The position numbers and the translations under genes were made by a program. From CAWATZ01 sp963784995 (lineage in GTDB: Bacteria; Planctomycetota; Planctomycetia; Gemmatales; Gemmataceae): 64,000 nucleotides of DNA. Shown piece after piece: positions 39,710-49,288 of this stretch (the stretch's first letter is position 1; the number at the start of each line of letters is the position of its first letter). The DNA is taken from NCBI GenBank assembly GCA_963784995.1, contig CAWATZ010000003.1, forward strand, positions 558,001 to 622,000. Direction: 5' to 3'. The notes beneath the pieces are model-generated. The model saw only the letters and a program-made list of their open reading frames with translations, searched no databases and was not told the origin of the DNA.

Positions 39710-40342
39710 ATGTCAAGCACCGCAACGCCCGACGACTGGCGCCGCCTGCCGGTGGTGCTCACCGACACCGAATTGCTCATCGGCGGCAGGCAGGTCATGC
39801 AGGCGTGGGAGCGCCCGCTCATGGAGGTGCTTGCCCGGGAGGTCACCGCCAGCCAGGGCGACATCCTGGAAGTCGGCTTCGGCATGGGGATCTCCGGCCG
39901 CGCGATTGTGCAACGCGGCTGTCGGACCTACACCGTCATCGAGGCGCATCCGGAAATCGCCGCCAGCGCCAGACGCTGGGGACAGGAGCAGTGTACTTCC
40001 GTCACGGTCCTGGAGGGGTTCTGGCAAGACCTGGCGCCGAAGTTGCCCGCGGAGTTTGACGGCATCCTGTTCGACACCTTCCCGATCTGCCAGGAGGAGG
40101 CGCACGTCAATCCGGCCGTCATGATTCCCCCGATGCAGCGCTTGTTGCGGCGCGGCGGCATCCTGACCTACTATTCGGGCGTGGCCTACGGGTTCCCCGA
40201 CGACCAGATCAGGCTGTTGCTGGCCCATTTCGATGAAGTGAAACTGCTCAAAGTGTCGGGCCTGGAGCCCTATCCGCACCCGGCCTGCGATTACTGGAAC
40301 CAGCCTTGCATGATCGTCCCCGTGGCCCGGAAACGCCCCTGA
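39710..40342 (+). CDS. Class I SAM-dependent methyltransferase, guanidinoacetate methyltransferase-like
   Basis: A 210-residue Rossmann methyltransferase. The SAM motif is DILEVGFGMGISGRAIVQRG and the acidic residue after strand 2 is TYTVIEAHPE. VTVLEGFWQDLAPKLPAEFD then GILFDTFPICQEE follow. LEVGFGM, the E/D-xHP strand and FDGILFDT(F/Y)P are the pattern of the guanidinoacetate methyltransferase / RMT2 arginine methyltransferase group, and RRGGILTYYSGVAYG also fits. The substrate would then be a guanidino compound or a protein arginine, but this is inference. The ATG at 39710 gives the family length. It has no clear ribosome binding site, and the frame is open 11 codons upstream. It is the last gene after the tail-collar cassette, behind a strong hairpin. 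Confidence 0.82.
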   Translation: MSSTATPDDWRRLPVVLTDTELLIGGRQVMQAWERPLMEVLAREVTASQGDILEVGFGMGISGRAIVQRGCRTYTVIEAHPEIAASARRWGQEQCTSVTVLEGFWQDLAPKLPAEFDGILFDTFPICQEEAHVNPAVMIPPMQRLLRRGGILTYYSGVAYGFPDDQIRLLLAHFDEVKLLKVSGLEPYPHPACDYWNQPCMIVPVARKRP

Positions 40343-40643
40343 CTCCTGGTTGCGAGTCGTCAATCTTCACCTGGATTTCCCAAATTCAATCAAGAAATAG
40401 CTTGCAAGTCGAAAGAACTTCCCGATAATAGCGAGATAATTTGTATTCTGCGAGTGCCGACAGTGGAATCGTCCCACGAACGAAGTGGACTCAACGGCTC
40501 CCTAGCCACGTGAAACAAGTCAAGGAAGCACGTTTTCAAGGATGGGTCCAGCGGAGCGAAACCAAAGTCACGCGGATTTGCGGGCCAATCGCTTCGGCGC
40601 ATGGGTTTGTGAAACGGCGCGTCTTTTCACCTCGGAGGCAGCT
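40343..40643 (+). other. Intergenic region with probable promoter for the secreted beta-helix protein
   Basis: About 300 nt, AT-richer than the surroundings. TTGCAA (40402-40407) and GATAAT (40424-40429) lie 16 nt apart and could be the promoter of the gene at 40644, giving a leader of about 210 nt. GATAAT occurs again at about 40435. No gene is visible. Confidence 0.45.
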
Positions 40644-43600
40644 ATGTTGTTCGCCAATTGGCGCGAGTGGGTAAACGAGACCTTCGGGGCGAGCAAGAAG
40701 ACGCATCGCCGACCCATTCGGAGCCATCGATTCCGGCCCGAACTCCTGCGACTGGAAGACCGGCTGACGCCAGCAAACATCACGCCGACGACCTTCAGCG
40801 ATTTCGCCGTGACGGGAGGGGTTTCCGCCACCGGTGTTATCACCGGTGGAGCGGGAGACGGCCTGATCACCCTGCGATCCGCCGTCATTGCCGCCAATGC
40901 TGCCGATGCTTCCGGCGGGACAAGCACCATCACTCTCAATGCCGGCACCTACCAGCTCACCATTGTCGGCAACGCCGCCCCCGGCGCCAACCCGAACGAC
41001 GAAAACGCAGCCATTGGCGATCTCGACGTCTTCCACAGCGGCCTCACGATCAACGGTGCCGGGCCTGGCTCCACGATCATCAAGCAAACCACCTCCAATG
41101 ACCGCGTGTTCAACGTCGATGAGAACTTCAATGAGACACCATTCAACTTCACCATCAAGAATCTGACCATCGAGGGGGGGCGCGACACCACGCTCGGTGG
41201 CGGCGGCGGAGCGATCTTTTCCGGCGCGGTGGACACCGGACTGACCGATGTCGAGAACGTCCAGTTCCTCAATAACCAGGCCACCGGCTCAGGAACCTTC
41301 GGCGGCGGCGCCATCCTTCTATTGGGCGCCAGCTTGACAGTCAACAATAGTACCTTCGGCGACGGCACCAGCGGAAACGCCAACACCACCACGGGCGAAG
41401 GCGGCGCCATCGCTTACGATTCCTTCGGCACCACGGGCACGTTTACGGTCACGAATTCCACGTTCGACAAAAACCTTGCTAACGGCAGCAGCGGCAGCGC
41501 GGGCGGGGCGATCGACATCGTCGGCAGCAACGGAGGCACAACCACGGCGATTATCAGCGGTTCCTCCTTCGAGAACAATTCCAGCACCCTCTTCAACGGC
41601 GGCGCCATTGCGGTAGACTCCACAGGCGTCGGCGTTGGGAGCGTTTCCGTCACGACGAGCACCTTCGACAGCAACACCGCCGCAAGCGGCCACGGCGGCG
41701 CCATCCGCAGCGACGGCCACACTACCAGCGTCAGCTTTAGCCGCTTCTTCAACAACACGGCGTCAGCGGGCTCCGGGCAGACCCTCCAGGTTGGTGCTGA
41801 TGCGACCAGCTTCACCGCCAACGACAACTGGTGGGGAATGAATTCCGGCCCCGGAGCGAATGATCTGGGCAAGGACTCGGCCACACCGACAATCACCGCC
41901 ACCGACTGGCTGCAACTCCGCATTTCTCCCAGCACGAGCACCATTGCGACCAACGCTACCCAGACCTTGTCGGCCGACATCCTCGGTTTGCATTCCGGAG
42001 GAGCTACCTCAGCGAGCAACTTGACGGGCCTGCCAGCCTTTCCGAGCCCGGCCACGACGATTTTCAGCAACCCGGTCCTGGGGACCCTTACCACCGACCC
42101 CACGACCCAGTTCGTCAATGGCGTCGCGGCCGCCAATGCCGTTTTCACGGCCGGCACCACCGCTGGCACCGGCCACGCCAGCGTCACCGCGGACAATCAA
42201 ACGGTCACGGCAAACATTACGATCACCGTGGTGGGGCCGACGACGTCGAGCCTCACGGTCACCCCCAGCCCAACCAACATGCCTCCCAACATCAGTGCCA
42301 GCGTCAGCGACGTCAGCAGCGGCAACAACAACGTCATGGCCGCAGAGTACTTCATCGACGCCACGGGGGCCAACGGCAGCGGCACGGCCCTGACGGGCGC
42401 CTTCACCAGCCCGACGGTTAGCGTCAGCGGCACCCTCACCGCAGCCCAGTTCAACTCCCTGAGCCAGGGGACACATACGATCTACGTGCATGGCGAGGAT
42501 GCCCTCGGCAACTGGGGCACGACCGTGTCCACCACCTTCGTCAAGGATACCGTGGGACCGACGACGTCGAGCCTTTCGGTCACCCCCAGCCCGACCAACA
42601 CGCCGCCCAACATCAACGCCAGCGTCAGCGACGCCAGCAGCGGCAACAGCAACGTCATCGCTGCCGAGTACTTCATCGACGCCACCGGGGCCAACGGCAG
42701 CGGCACGGCCCTGACGGGCGCCTTCACCAGCCCGACGGTCAGCGTCAGCGGCACCCTCACCGCGACCCAGTTCAACTCCCTGAGCGAGGGGACGCATACG
42801 ATCTACGTGCATGGTGAGGATGCCCTCGGCAACTGGGGCACGACCGTGTCCACCACCTTCGTCAAGGATACCGTGGGACCGACGACGTCCAGCCTTTCGG
42901 TCACCCCCAGCCCAACCAACACGCCGCCCAACATCAGCGCCAGCGTCAGCGACGCCAGCAGCGGCAACAGCAACGTCATCGCTGCCGAGTACTTCATCGA
43001 CGCCACTGGGGCCAACGGCAGCGGCACGGCCCTGACGGGCGCCTTCACCAGCCCGACGGTCAGCGTCAGCGGCACCCTCACCGCAGCCCAGTTCAACTCC
43101 CTGAGCGAGGGGACGCATACGATCTACGTGCATGGCGAGGATGCCCTCGGCAACTGGGGCACGACCGTGTCCACCTCCTTCGTCAAGGATACCGTGGGAC
43201 CGACGACGTCGAGCCTTTCGGTCACCCCCAGCCCGACCAACACGCCGCCCAACATCAACGCCAGCGTCAGCGACGCCAGCAGCGGCAACAGCAACGTCAT
43301 CGCTGCCGAGTACTTCATCGACGCCACCGGGGCCAACGGCAGCGGCACGGCCCTGACGGGCGCCTTCACCAGCCCGACGGTCAGCGTCAGCGGCACCCTC
43401 ACCGCGACCCAGTTCAACTCCCTGAGCGAGGGGACGCATACGATCTACGTGCATGGCGAGGATGCCCTCGGCAACTGGGGCACGACCGTGTCCACCACCT
43501 TCGTCAAGGATACCGTGGGGCCGACGACGTCCAGCCTTTCGGTCACCCCCAGCCCAACCAACACGCCCCCCAACATCGGCGCCAGCGTCAGCGACGCCAG

Positions 43601-45120
43601 CAGCGGCAACAGCAACGTCATCGCTGCCGAGTACTTCATCGACGCCACCGGGGCCAACGGCAGCGGCACGGCCCTGACGGGCGCCTTCACCAGCCCGACG
43701 GTCAGCGTCAGCGGCACCCTCACCGCGGCCCAGTTCAACTCCCTGAGCGAGGGGACGCATACGATCTACGTGCATGGCGAGGATGCCCTCGGCAACTGGG
43801 GCACGACCGTGTCCACCTCCTTCGTCAAGGATACCGTGGGACCGACGACGTCCAGCCTTTCGGTCACCCCCAGCCCGACCAACACGCCGCCCAACATCAG
43901 CGCCAGCGTCAGCGACGCCAGCAGCGGCAACAGCAACGTCATCGCTGCCGAGTACTTCATTGACGCCACCGGGGCCAACGGCAGCGGCACGGCCCTGACG
44001 GGCGCCTTCACCAGCCCAACGGTCAGCGTCAGCGGCACCCTCACCGCAGCCCAGTTCAACTCCCTGAGCTTGGGAACGCATACGATCTACGTGCATGGCG
44101 AGGATGCCCTCGGCAACTGGGGCACGACCGTGTCCACCAACTTTGTCGTGGTGGGGCCGCCATCGATCAGCGCAATGTTCGGCGCAGCCCACGGTTGCGC
44201 TGAACGGCACGACCAGCCTGAGCTTCACGATCACCAATCCGAACCCGGGGACGGCGCTGAGCGGGGTTGGATTCACCGACACGTTGCCCGCCGGGCTGGT
44301 GGTGGCCACTCCCAACGGCTTGAGCAATCCCACCCCCGGCGGTGGCACAGCCACGGCCACGGCTGGATCGAACACCATCACTTTGACCGGCGCCACGGTG
44401 CTCGCCAATGGGAACATCACGTTTAGCGTGAACGTCAAAGGCATCGTTGCCGGACCCCAGAATGATACCACCAGCGCCGTCACTTCCAATGAGGCTGGCA
44501 GCGGCAACTCGGCCTCCGCAAGTGTCACCGTCACAGTGCCGGGCGGTATGGTGAACGGCAAGCAGATCGGCGACAACAACGCGCAACGGTCGATGGTCAC
44601 CAGCATCACCCTGACGTTCGCCTCCGCCATCCCCTCGAACCAGCTCAGCAGCGCCCTGGCCGACCTGAGCCTGACCATGACGGCCAACGACGCCACCGAT
44701 CCTGGCCCCTTCATCAGCACCGCCAACCCCAGCCAGCTCAAGTTGCTTGGCGCACTCGATTCCACAGGGACAAAACTGACGTTGACCTTTACCGGGTCGA
44801 GCATCCTCGGCGGTTCGCTGCCCGATGGCCGCTACACCCTGGCCTATGGCGGCAACACGGTGTACGACGCGCAGCACTTGTTCCGGCTCTTCGGCGATCT
44901 CGATGGCGCCAATGGCTACCTCACTGCCTATGACTACAACGTGTTCACGACCACGAGATACGCACGGTACACCCGGGTGGCGCCGGGCACGACCCAGGAG
45001 CCTGTCCTGCAGTACATGGACTCTGGCTACCAGGGCGCTTACACGCAGGCCGATTTGAACGCCTTCCTGCTGCGCTACTCGACCTATGGTTATACATCCA
45101 TCATGCACCCTGCTTTCTGA
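40644..45120 (+). CDS. Secreted beta-helix protein with six tandem 107-residue repeats and dockerin-like end (one frame break)
   Basis: About 1492 codons. The N-terminus ends in FRPELLRLEDRLTPA, the planctomycete extracellular motif (RxxxxExLExRxL). Residues about 50-440 are a right-handed beta-helix (GGGGAIFSGAVDTGLTDVEN, NSTFDKNLANGSSGSAGGAI, NDNWWGMNSGPG). Six Ig-like repeats (TIYVHGEDALGNWGTTVST in each) follow. After a frame break near 44180 comes a DUF11/DUF7933-like domain (GTTSLSFTITNPNPGTALSG). The C-terminal part, LFRLFGDLDGANGYLTAYDY then QADLNAFLLRYSTYGY, resembles a degenerate dockerin/EF-hand pair. CGGAGGC precedes the ATG at 40644. It is probably a cell-surface or matrix protein. 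The long frame on the opposite strand over the repeats is a shadow. Confidence 0.85.
42231..44150 (+). repeat. Six tandem 321-bp repeats (107 residues each)
   Basis: Unit starts are at 42231, 42552, 42873, 43194, 43515 and 43836. The last unit is 6 nt shorter. Copies 2-6 are nearly identical in DNA, and copy 1 is more diverged. Diagnostic residues alternate: copies 2 and 4 have INAS/TATQ/STTF, copies 3 and 5 have TAAQ/STSF, so the last expansion duplicated a 642-bp dimer. Each unit codes for one Ig-like domain. Confidence 0.95.
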
Positions 45121-45152
45121 TCGATGCGTCTTTCGGGGTAGCCAGATCGCCA

Positions 45153-45187
45153 TTGCTCTCCTCCCCTCGGGAGGGAGAGGAGAGCAA
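45153..45187. repeat. Hairpin after the beta-helix protein gene
   Basis: TTGCTCTCCTC (45153-45163) and GAGGAGAGCAA (45177-45187) are perfect complements around a 13-nt GC-rich loop, 32 nt after the stop codon. Terminator-like by position. Confidence 0.65.
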
Positions 45188-45315
45188 GGCCGCGGCGCCT
45201 TCCAGGATTGCCTGCCAGGCCCCAAGGACGCCAGCGCCGAACATGACGGTTATGCCAATCTTGGGGATTACTCCCGTCGGATTGCATACTCCGTTGGCGA
45301 ATCTCGGATTGTACA

Positions 45316-45366
45316 GTTGCAACAAGTGGGGTAACTTTATGGTTGCGACAATTGGGGTAAATTAAG
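45316..45366 (+). promoter_or_regulatory. Two imperfect 25-nt direct repeats upstream of a secreted protein gene
   Basis: GTTGCAACAAGTGGGGTAAC (45316 on) and GTTGCGACAATTGGGGTAAA (45342 on) are direct repeats 26 nt apart, about two and a half helical turns, ending 42 nt before the ATG at 45409. They could be a tandem binding site for a regulator, or contain the promoter. No protein can be assigned. Confidence 0.45.
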
Positions 45367-45408
45367 AGGACTATTCGAGAGAGACTCAAGATACCGAAGG
45401 GGGCTGGC

Positions 45409-46764
45409 ATGCCGGTTCGATCCACGTTTCGTCCTGTCCTGGAATTGCTCGAAGGGCGTTACTGCCCCAGCCTGACGATTCAGACGTTCTCGGGCAACCT
45501 GCTCATCAGCGGGACGCCGACGGGTGCGAGCGGGTTGAATGTCACGGGAATGGCCGGGAAATACCAGGTCATGGATGGGACGCACATCCTGGGGACTTAC
45601 TCCGCCAGCAACATCACCCTGAACCTGCAATCGTATAGCGAGCCGATCACCGTCGATCTCGGGACGCAGACGCTCGGCGGCAACCTCCTGCTCAACGTGG
45701 GTCTGGGCAACGTCTCCGGTTCCCCCAAACCGATCTTGATCGAGGATGGCGCCGTCGGTGGGTCGATCACCCTGACCGGCGGCACGGGCAACGAGCAGCT
45801 CCAGCTCGGCGCCCTCGGCGGGGGAGCGGATACGCTGCACGTGGGCGGCTCAGTCCAGTTCGTTGGCCATAACGGCTTCGGCGGTAATAGCAACATCCTG
45901 GATCTGTTCGATGGCTCCAGCGTCGGCGGCAGCATCTCCGCGACCCTGGTCACGACCGTGGAGATCGGCGTCATCGGCACCGCCACGGTCGGCAATGGCC
46001 TGACCGTCAACGACAGCGGCGCAGCAACCGAAATGACTGTGGAGCTGAACGGGACGAGCACGGTCGGGGGCAACGTGTCAATCACGGGCACTTCTCAATT
46101 CGTCCTTCTCGGGGATTTCTTTGCTGTCCAGCCAGGCGTGACGATCCGCGGCAACGTGACCGCCAACCTGGGGGATAACGTCAACGACTGGGTCCTGAGT
46201 GGGACGTTCGATGGTACGGTGAATCTCAGCGGCGGTGGTGGGGTCGAGCCGGGCTTCCTGCCACTGAACACGGTCGAGCTGGACAGCAGCGCCACCTTCA
46301 ACGGCAACGTGAACGTCACCACCGGCTCCGGTTCCACCGAGCTGATTTTCCAGCCCGGGTCCACGGTGAACGGCAATCTGAGCCTGAACCTCGGCAACGG
46401 CAACAACGACCTGGGCGGCGGTGCTTTTGGCGGGATGTTCTCCGGCAGCGTCTTTGGCAACGTCAGCATCCATCTGGGCAACGGCAGCGATTCGACCATG
46501 ATCACCAACGCTCCGAGCGGGCTGCTGACTTACAGCAGCGGCAACGGCGCCGATTCGCTGACGCTGTCCCCCGCGACCGCTGGCCAGGTCTGGAACGTGA
46601 ACGCGACCTTCGGCAACAATGACGACACGTTCACGCTGGCCGGGCCCAACGGCGGCTTCCTGACCGGCAGCGTGGATGGCGGCGGGCGGATCAACGGCAA
46701 CGTCTTCAGTCAGGATCCGAGCTGGACTCTGCTGCCCCCCTTCCAGCTGTCCAATTTCCCGTGA
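45409..46764 (+). CDS. Secreted beta-solenoid repeat protein with planctomycete extracellular motif
   Basis: A 451-residue protein. The N-terminal STFRPVLELLEGRYCPS is the planctomycete extracellular motif, so it is presumably exported and perhaps processed. The rest is made of short repeats of Gly-Asn-(Val/Leu) followed by alternating hydrophobic residues, for example TVGGNVSITGTSQFVLLGDF, TFNGNVNVTTGSGSTELIFQ and TVNGNLSLNLGNGNNDLGGG. This suggests a beta-solenoid. No catalytic motif or membrane segment. GAAGGGGGC precedes the ATG. It ends 4 nt from the end of the opposing DUF1501 gene. Probably a surface or extracellular structural protein. Exact role unknown. Confidence 0.8.
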   Translation: MPVRSTFRPVLELLEGRYCPSLTIQTFSGNLLISGTPTGASGLNVTGMAGKYQVMDGTHILGTYSASNITLNLQSYSEPITVDLGTQTLGGNLLLNVGLGNVSGSPKPILIEDGAVGGSITLTGGTGNEQLQLGALGGGADTLHVGGSVQFVGHNGFGGNSNILDLFDGSSVGGSISATLVTTVEIGVIGTATVGNGLTVNDSGAATEMTVELNGTSTVGGNVSITGTSQFVLLGDFFAVQPGVTIRGNVTANLGDNVNDWVLSGTFDGTVNLSGGGGVEPGFLPLNTVELDSSATFNGNVNVTTGSGSTELIFQPGSTVNGNLSLNLGNGNNDLGGGAFGGMFSGSVFGNVSIHLGNGSDSTMITNAPSGLLTYSSGNGADSLTLSPATAGQVWNVNATFGNNDDTFTLAGPNGGFLTGSVDGGGRINGNVFSQDPSWTLLPPFQLSNFP

Positions 46765-46768
46765 CCGA

Positions 46769-48073
46769 TCAGATCAACTGCTTGATGGGCTTTCCCTGGG
46801 GCAACAGAGGAACCAGCTGGCCGCCCGGGCCGTTGATCTGGCGATCGGGGTTGATGCCAAGGACCTGGTAGATCGTGGCCAGAATGTTCTCGGTCCTCAG
46901 AGGGGAATCGTTGACTGATTGGCCGTTGGCATCGCTGCTGCCGACAACTGTTCCCCCGCGCACACCGCCGCCGCCCAGGAGCACGGAAAAGACACTGCCT
47001 GAATTGGCGCGTCCCTGGAACTTGTTCAACCGGGCCGACCGGCCAAACTCGCCCCAGACGGCCAGGAGGACACTGCTGAACAGGCCCCGATTGGACAGGT
47101 CGTCGGCCAGGGCAGTCAGGGCCTGGTCCAGCTGGGGCCCCTTCCGGGTCATCTGCTGCTCCAGACCGCTGGACATGGCCCAGCCCGGATCTTCCACCAC
47201 CACGTAGGTGACGCCGGCCTCGATCAGCCGGCGGGCCAGCAGCAGACGCTGGCCCAGCTGGGTGCGACCGTAACGGGTCAGCACCTTGGCGCCCTCGGTT
47301 TCAACCGCCAGCGCATTCTGCATGGCCGTGCTGGAGACGGCCTGCTGGGCTGCGCCGCGCTTGCCGATCGACGGCAGCCTGGGGCAATGCCGACTCCAGG
47401 ATGCAACCGCGCACCGCTCAGAGTGATCTTGAGCTTTGCCAGAGCGCTCAGGCGTTCCTGGTCGAGGACCAGCGGCGGTCGGAGGGAACGTAATCCGGGC
47501 CACTTCGGGCCGGGATCGACCAGTTCAAACGGCTGGGAAGAGGGACTCAAGTAGGCTCCCCCCGCGAAAGAGGGAACGCCCGGCAGGGCAACGTAGGCCG
47601 GCACCCCATTGGTCCGTGGCCCTCGGAGGGCCGCGGCCACGGCACCGACCGCGGGTCGCTCATTGCTGGTGGGCGGCACGGTCGCCGGCAGGGAACCGGT
47701 GAACAGCAGATGCTGGGCGGTGCTGGATTGGGTCAGCCCGTTGCTGACGGAGCGAACAATGCTGAACCGATTCATCTGCCTGGACAATCGGGGGAACATC
47801 TCCGACAGGCGGATGCCCGGGACGTTGGTCGGGATCGTGTCGAAAGGCCCACGATACTCCGCGGGAGCGTCCGGCTTGGGGTCGAAGGTGTCCACCTGGG
47901 AAGGACCACCGGACAGGAACACGTGGATCACCGCGGTCCCGTTTGCCGGGGCGGCCAGGGCCTGCTGGGTGAGGGCCTCCGCCAGCGTCACACCACCCAG
48001 CGCGAGGGCGCCGACAAAGTGCCGCCGGGTGAGACTGTCGGAGCCGTGCGGAGTGTCTGACAGGGTCGGACAT
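46769..48073 (-). CDS. DUF1501 family exported protein (two frame breaks)
   Basis: About 434 residues. The N-terminus reads SLTRRHFVGALALGGVTLAE, a Tat-like signal. VIHVFLSGGPSQVDTFDPKP, GIRLSEMFPRLSRQMNRFSI and AQHLLFTGSLPATVPPTSNE follow. After a break near 47390 come LLLARRLIEAGVTYVVVEDP, LLAVWGEFGRSARLNKFQGR and VVGSSDANGQSVNDSPLRTE. These are the hallmarks of DUF1501, a sulfatase-like family abundant in planctomycetes and usually paired with DUF1549/DUF1553 genes, which are not next to it here. The other break is near the start: deleting one C in GACCCTG (about 48066) links the ATG at 48073 (GGAG upstream) to the signal. Enzyme activity is not established for the family. Confidence 0.85.
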
Positions 48074-48592
48074 TGTGCTGCTCCGTGGATCGCAGTGTTC
48101 CCGAACTGGTATCAGGAACCCTGCGGAATGAGGCCGTTCCGTGCTTGGCGGGACGAGAGTCCCCGATCCCGCACCATCTGAATGATGACGATGCTAACCG
48201 GCCTCGCTCCCACTTGCAAGGGAAACTTGTCTGCAAAGGGTCTGGCCCCTGGCCTGGCAAATCTTTCGGGAGGCGTTCGCCCCTGCCACCCAGGGCGATG
48301 CCCTGGGCTATCGTGTTGCGCCCCTTCGGGGCGGAAAACCTTGGCTTTCGCCCCGAAGGGGCGCAACACGATAGCCCAGGGCATCGCCCTGGGAACAGGC
48401 GAGGACGGTCGCATCCCCTCCCGGCTTTTTTGCCAGACCCGTCTGCAAAGGCCCCCGGCATCTTCCCTGGATCTTCTTCTGCGAGGAGTCCTTGCTCCGG
48501 GCAAACCACGACGTAGGCTTCAGCGAGGTACGGCGCTGGCCCCGAGGGAGCGGTCCATCGAGTTCCCAGCGCGGCATGGCGGAGGCATCGCA
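48074..48592. other. Divergent intergenic region dominated by a 105-nt palindrome
   Basis: Between the DUF1501 and CpaB-like genes. Besides the palindrome at 48289-48393 there are only short open frames, which owe their length to the GC content. Promoters for both flanking genes should lie here. None is obvious. Confidence 0.45.
48289..48393. repeat. Perfect 45-nt-arm inverted repeat
   Basis: Arms 48289-48333 (beginning CCCAGGGCGATGCCCTGGGC) and 48349-48393 are perfect complements around a 15-nt loop. Each arm itself contains small palindromes (CCCAGGGCGATGCCCTGGG, GCCCCTTCGGGGC), so it can also fold into a cruciform of hairpins. The longest perfect palindrome in the window. Confidence 0.9.
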
Positions 48593-49184
48593 ATGAAGTG
48601 GAAGTTTCTGGCCGTGGTGGTTGTCGTCGTGGGTTGTGAACGCTCGGCAGAGCCGGTGGAAACCGTCAGTGTGGTTGTGGCCCGTCGGAGCATCCCGACC
48701 TGGGTAACCATCGACAAACCCGAGAAGTTTTTTCGGGCCGCACAATACCCCAAGGGCGAAGAGCCCAAGGGGGGAATCGCAGATCTGCAAATGCTGAAGC
48801 GCAAGGTCGTCATGCTTGCCCTGGCGGAGGACCAGCCGGTCAAGGCAAGCGATCTGAGTCCCCTGGCTGTGCCCGAAGGCCTGCGGGCCGTGGCCATCCC
48901 CCAGCATATCGAGTGCTTGCGGGCGGCTTTGTCCTTCCAGGCAATCGGGTCGATGTGGTCTCGGAAGGAGAGTCTGAAGACGATGAGGAAATCACAAAGA
49001 TCCTGATGGAGGATTTATTGGTCCTGGGTATCGAGCTGCAAAGCGAATTTGACCCTGACAAAGAGCGCCTCTTCTGCGCAACGTGATCGTGGCATTCACG
49101 CCAGAACAAGCGGAAAAGCTGACCCAAGCTATCGCCGCGAAGGAGAAGCTTTGGCTCGCATTGCGGCCGATCACGGAGAACTGA
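48593..49184 (+). CDS. CpaB/RcpC-like lipoprotein (two frame breaks)
   Basis: About 197 residues. The start MKWKFLAVVVVVVGCERSAE is a lipoprotein signal with VVGC as lipobox. Then follow ETVSVVVARRSIPTWVTIDK, VVMLALAEDQPVKASDLSPL (SAF-type domain) and VPEGLRAVAIP. After a break near 48928, GFVLPGNRVDVVSEGESEDD and ILMEDLLVLGIELQSEFDPD follow. After a second near 49070, RNVIVAFTPEQAEKLTQAIA then LWLALRPITEN to the stop. The order (SAF domain, NRVDV, vLxxIxVL, VTLxVTPEQAExL, LxLALR) is that of CpaB, the Flp/Tad pilus assembly protein, but other tad genes are missing here. GGAGGC precedes the ATG. The RNA ligase gene follows 104 nt downstream on the same strand. Confidence 0.75.
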
Positions 49185-49288
49185 TGCTTCCGATCCCTCA
49201 TTTGTCCCGAGAACCTCCTGGCCCGCTGCGTGTCCTGGTTGGTATGGCGGCGGTGAGCCGTCCTGTCTCACAGGGGAGGGCCGGCGTC

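Noticed and set aside
42231..44150. CRISPR array
   Set aside because: The repeats are 321 bp, contiguous and coding, without spacers or cas genes. No other regularly spaced short repeats were found.
42009..44804. 931-residue open frame on the minus strand across the tandem repeats
   Set aside because: It is the complement of a repetitive, stop-poor coding region. Its translation is a tandem low-complexity Gly/Ala/Arg/Asp pattern with no start signal, and the plus strand clearly encodes the secreted protein.
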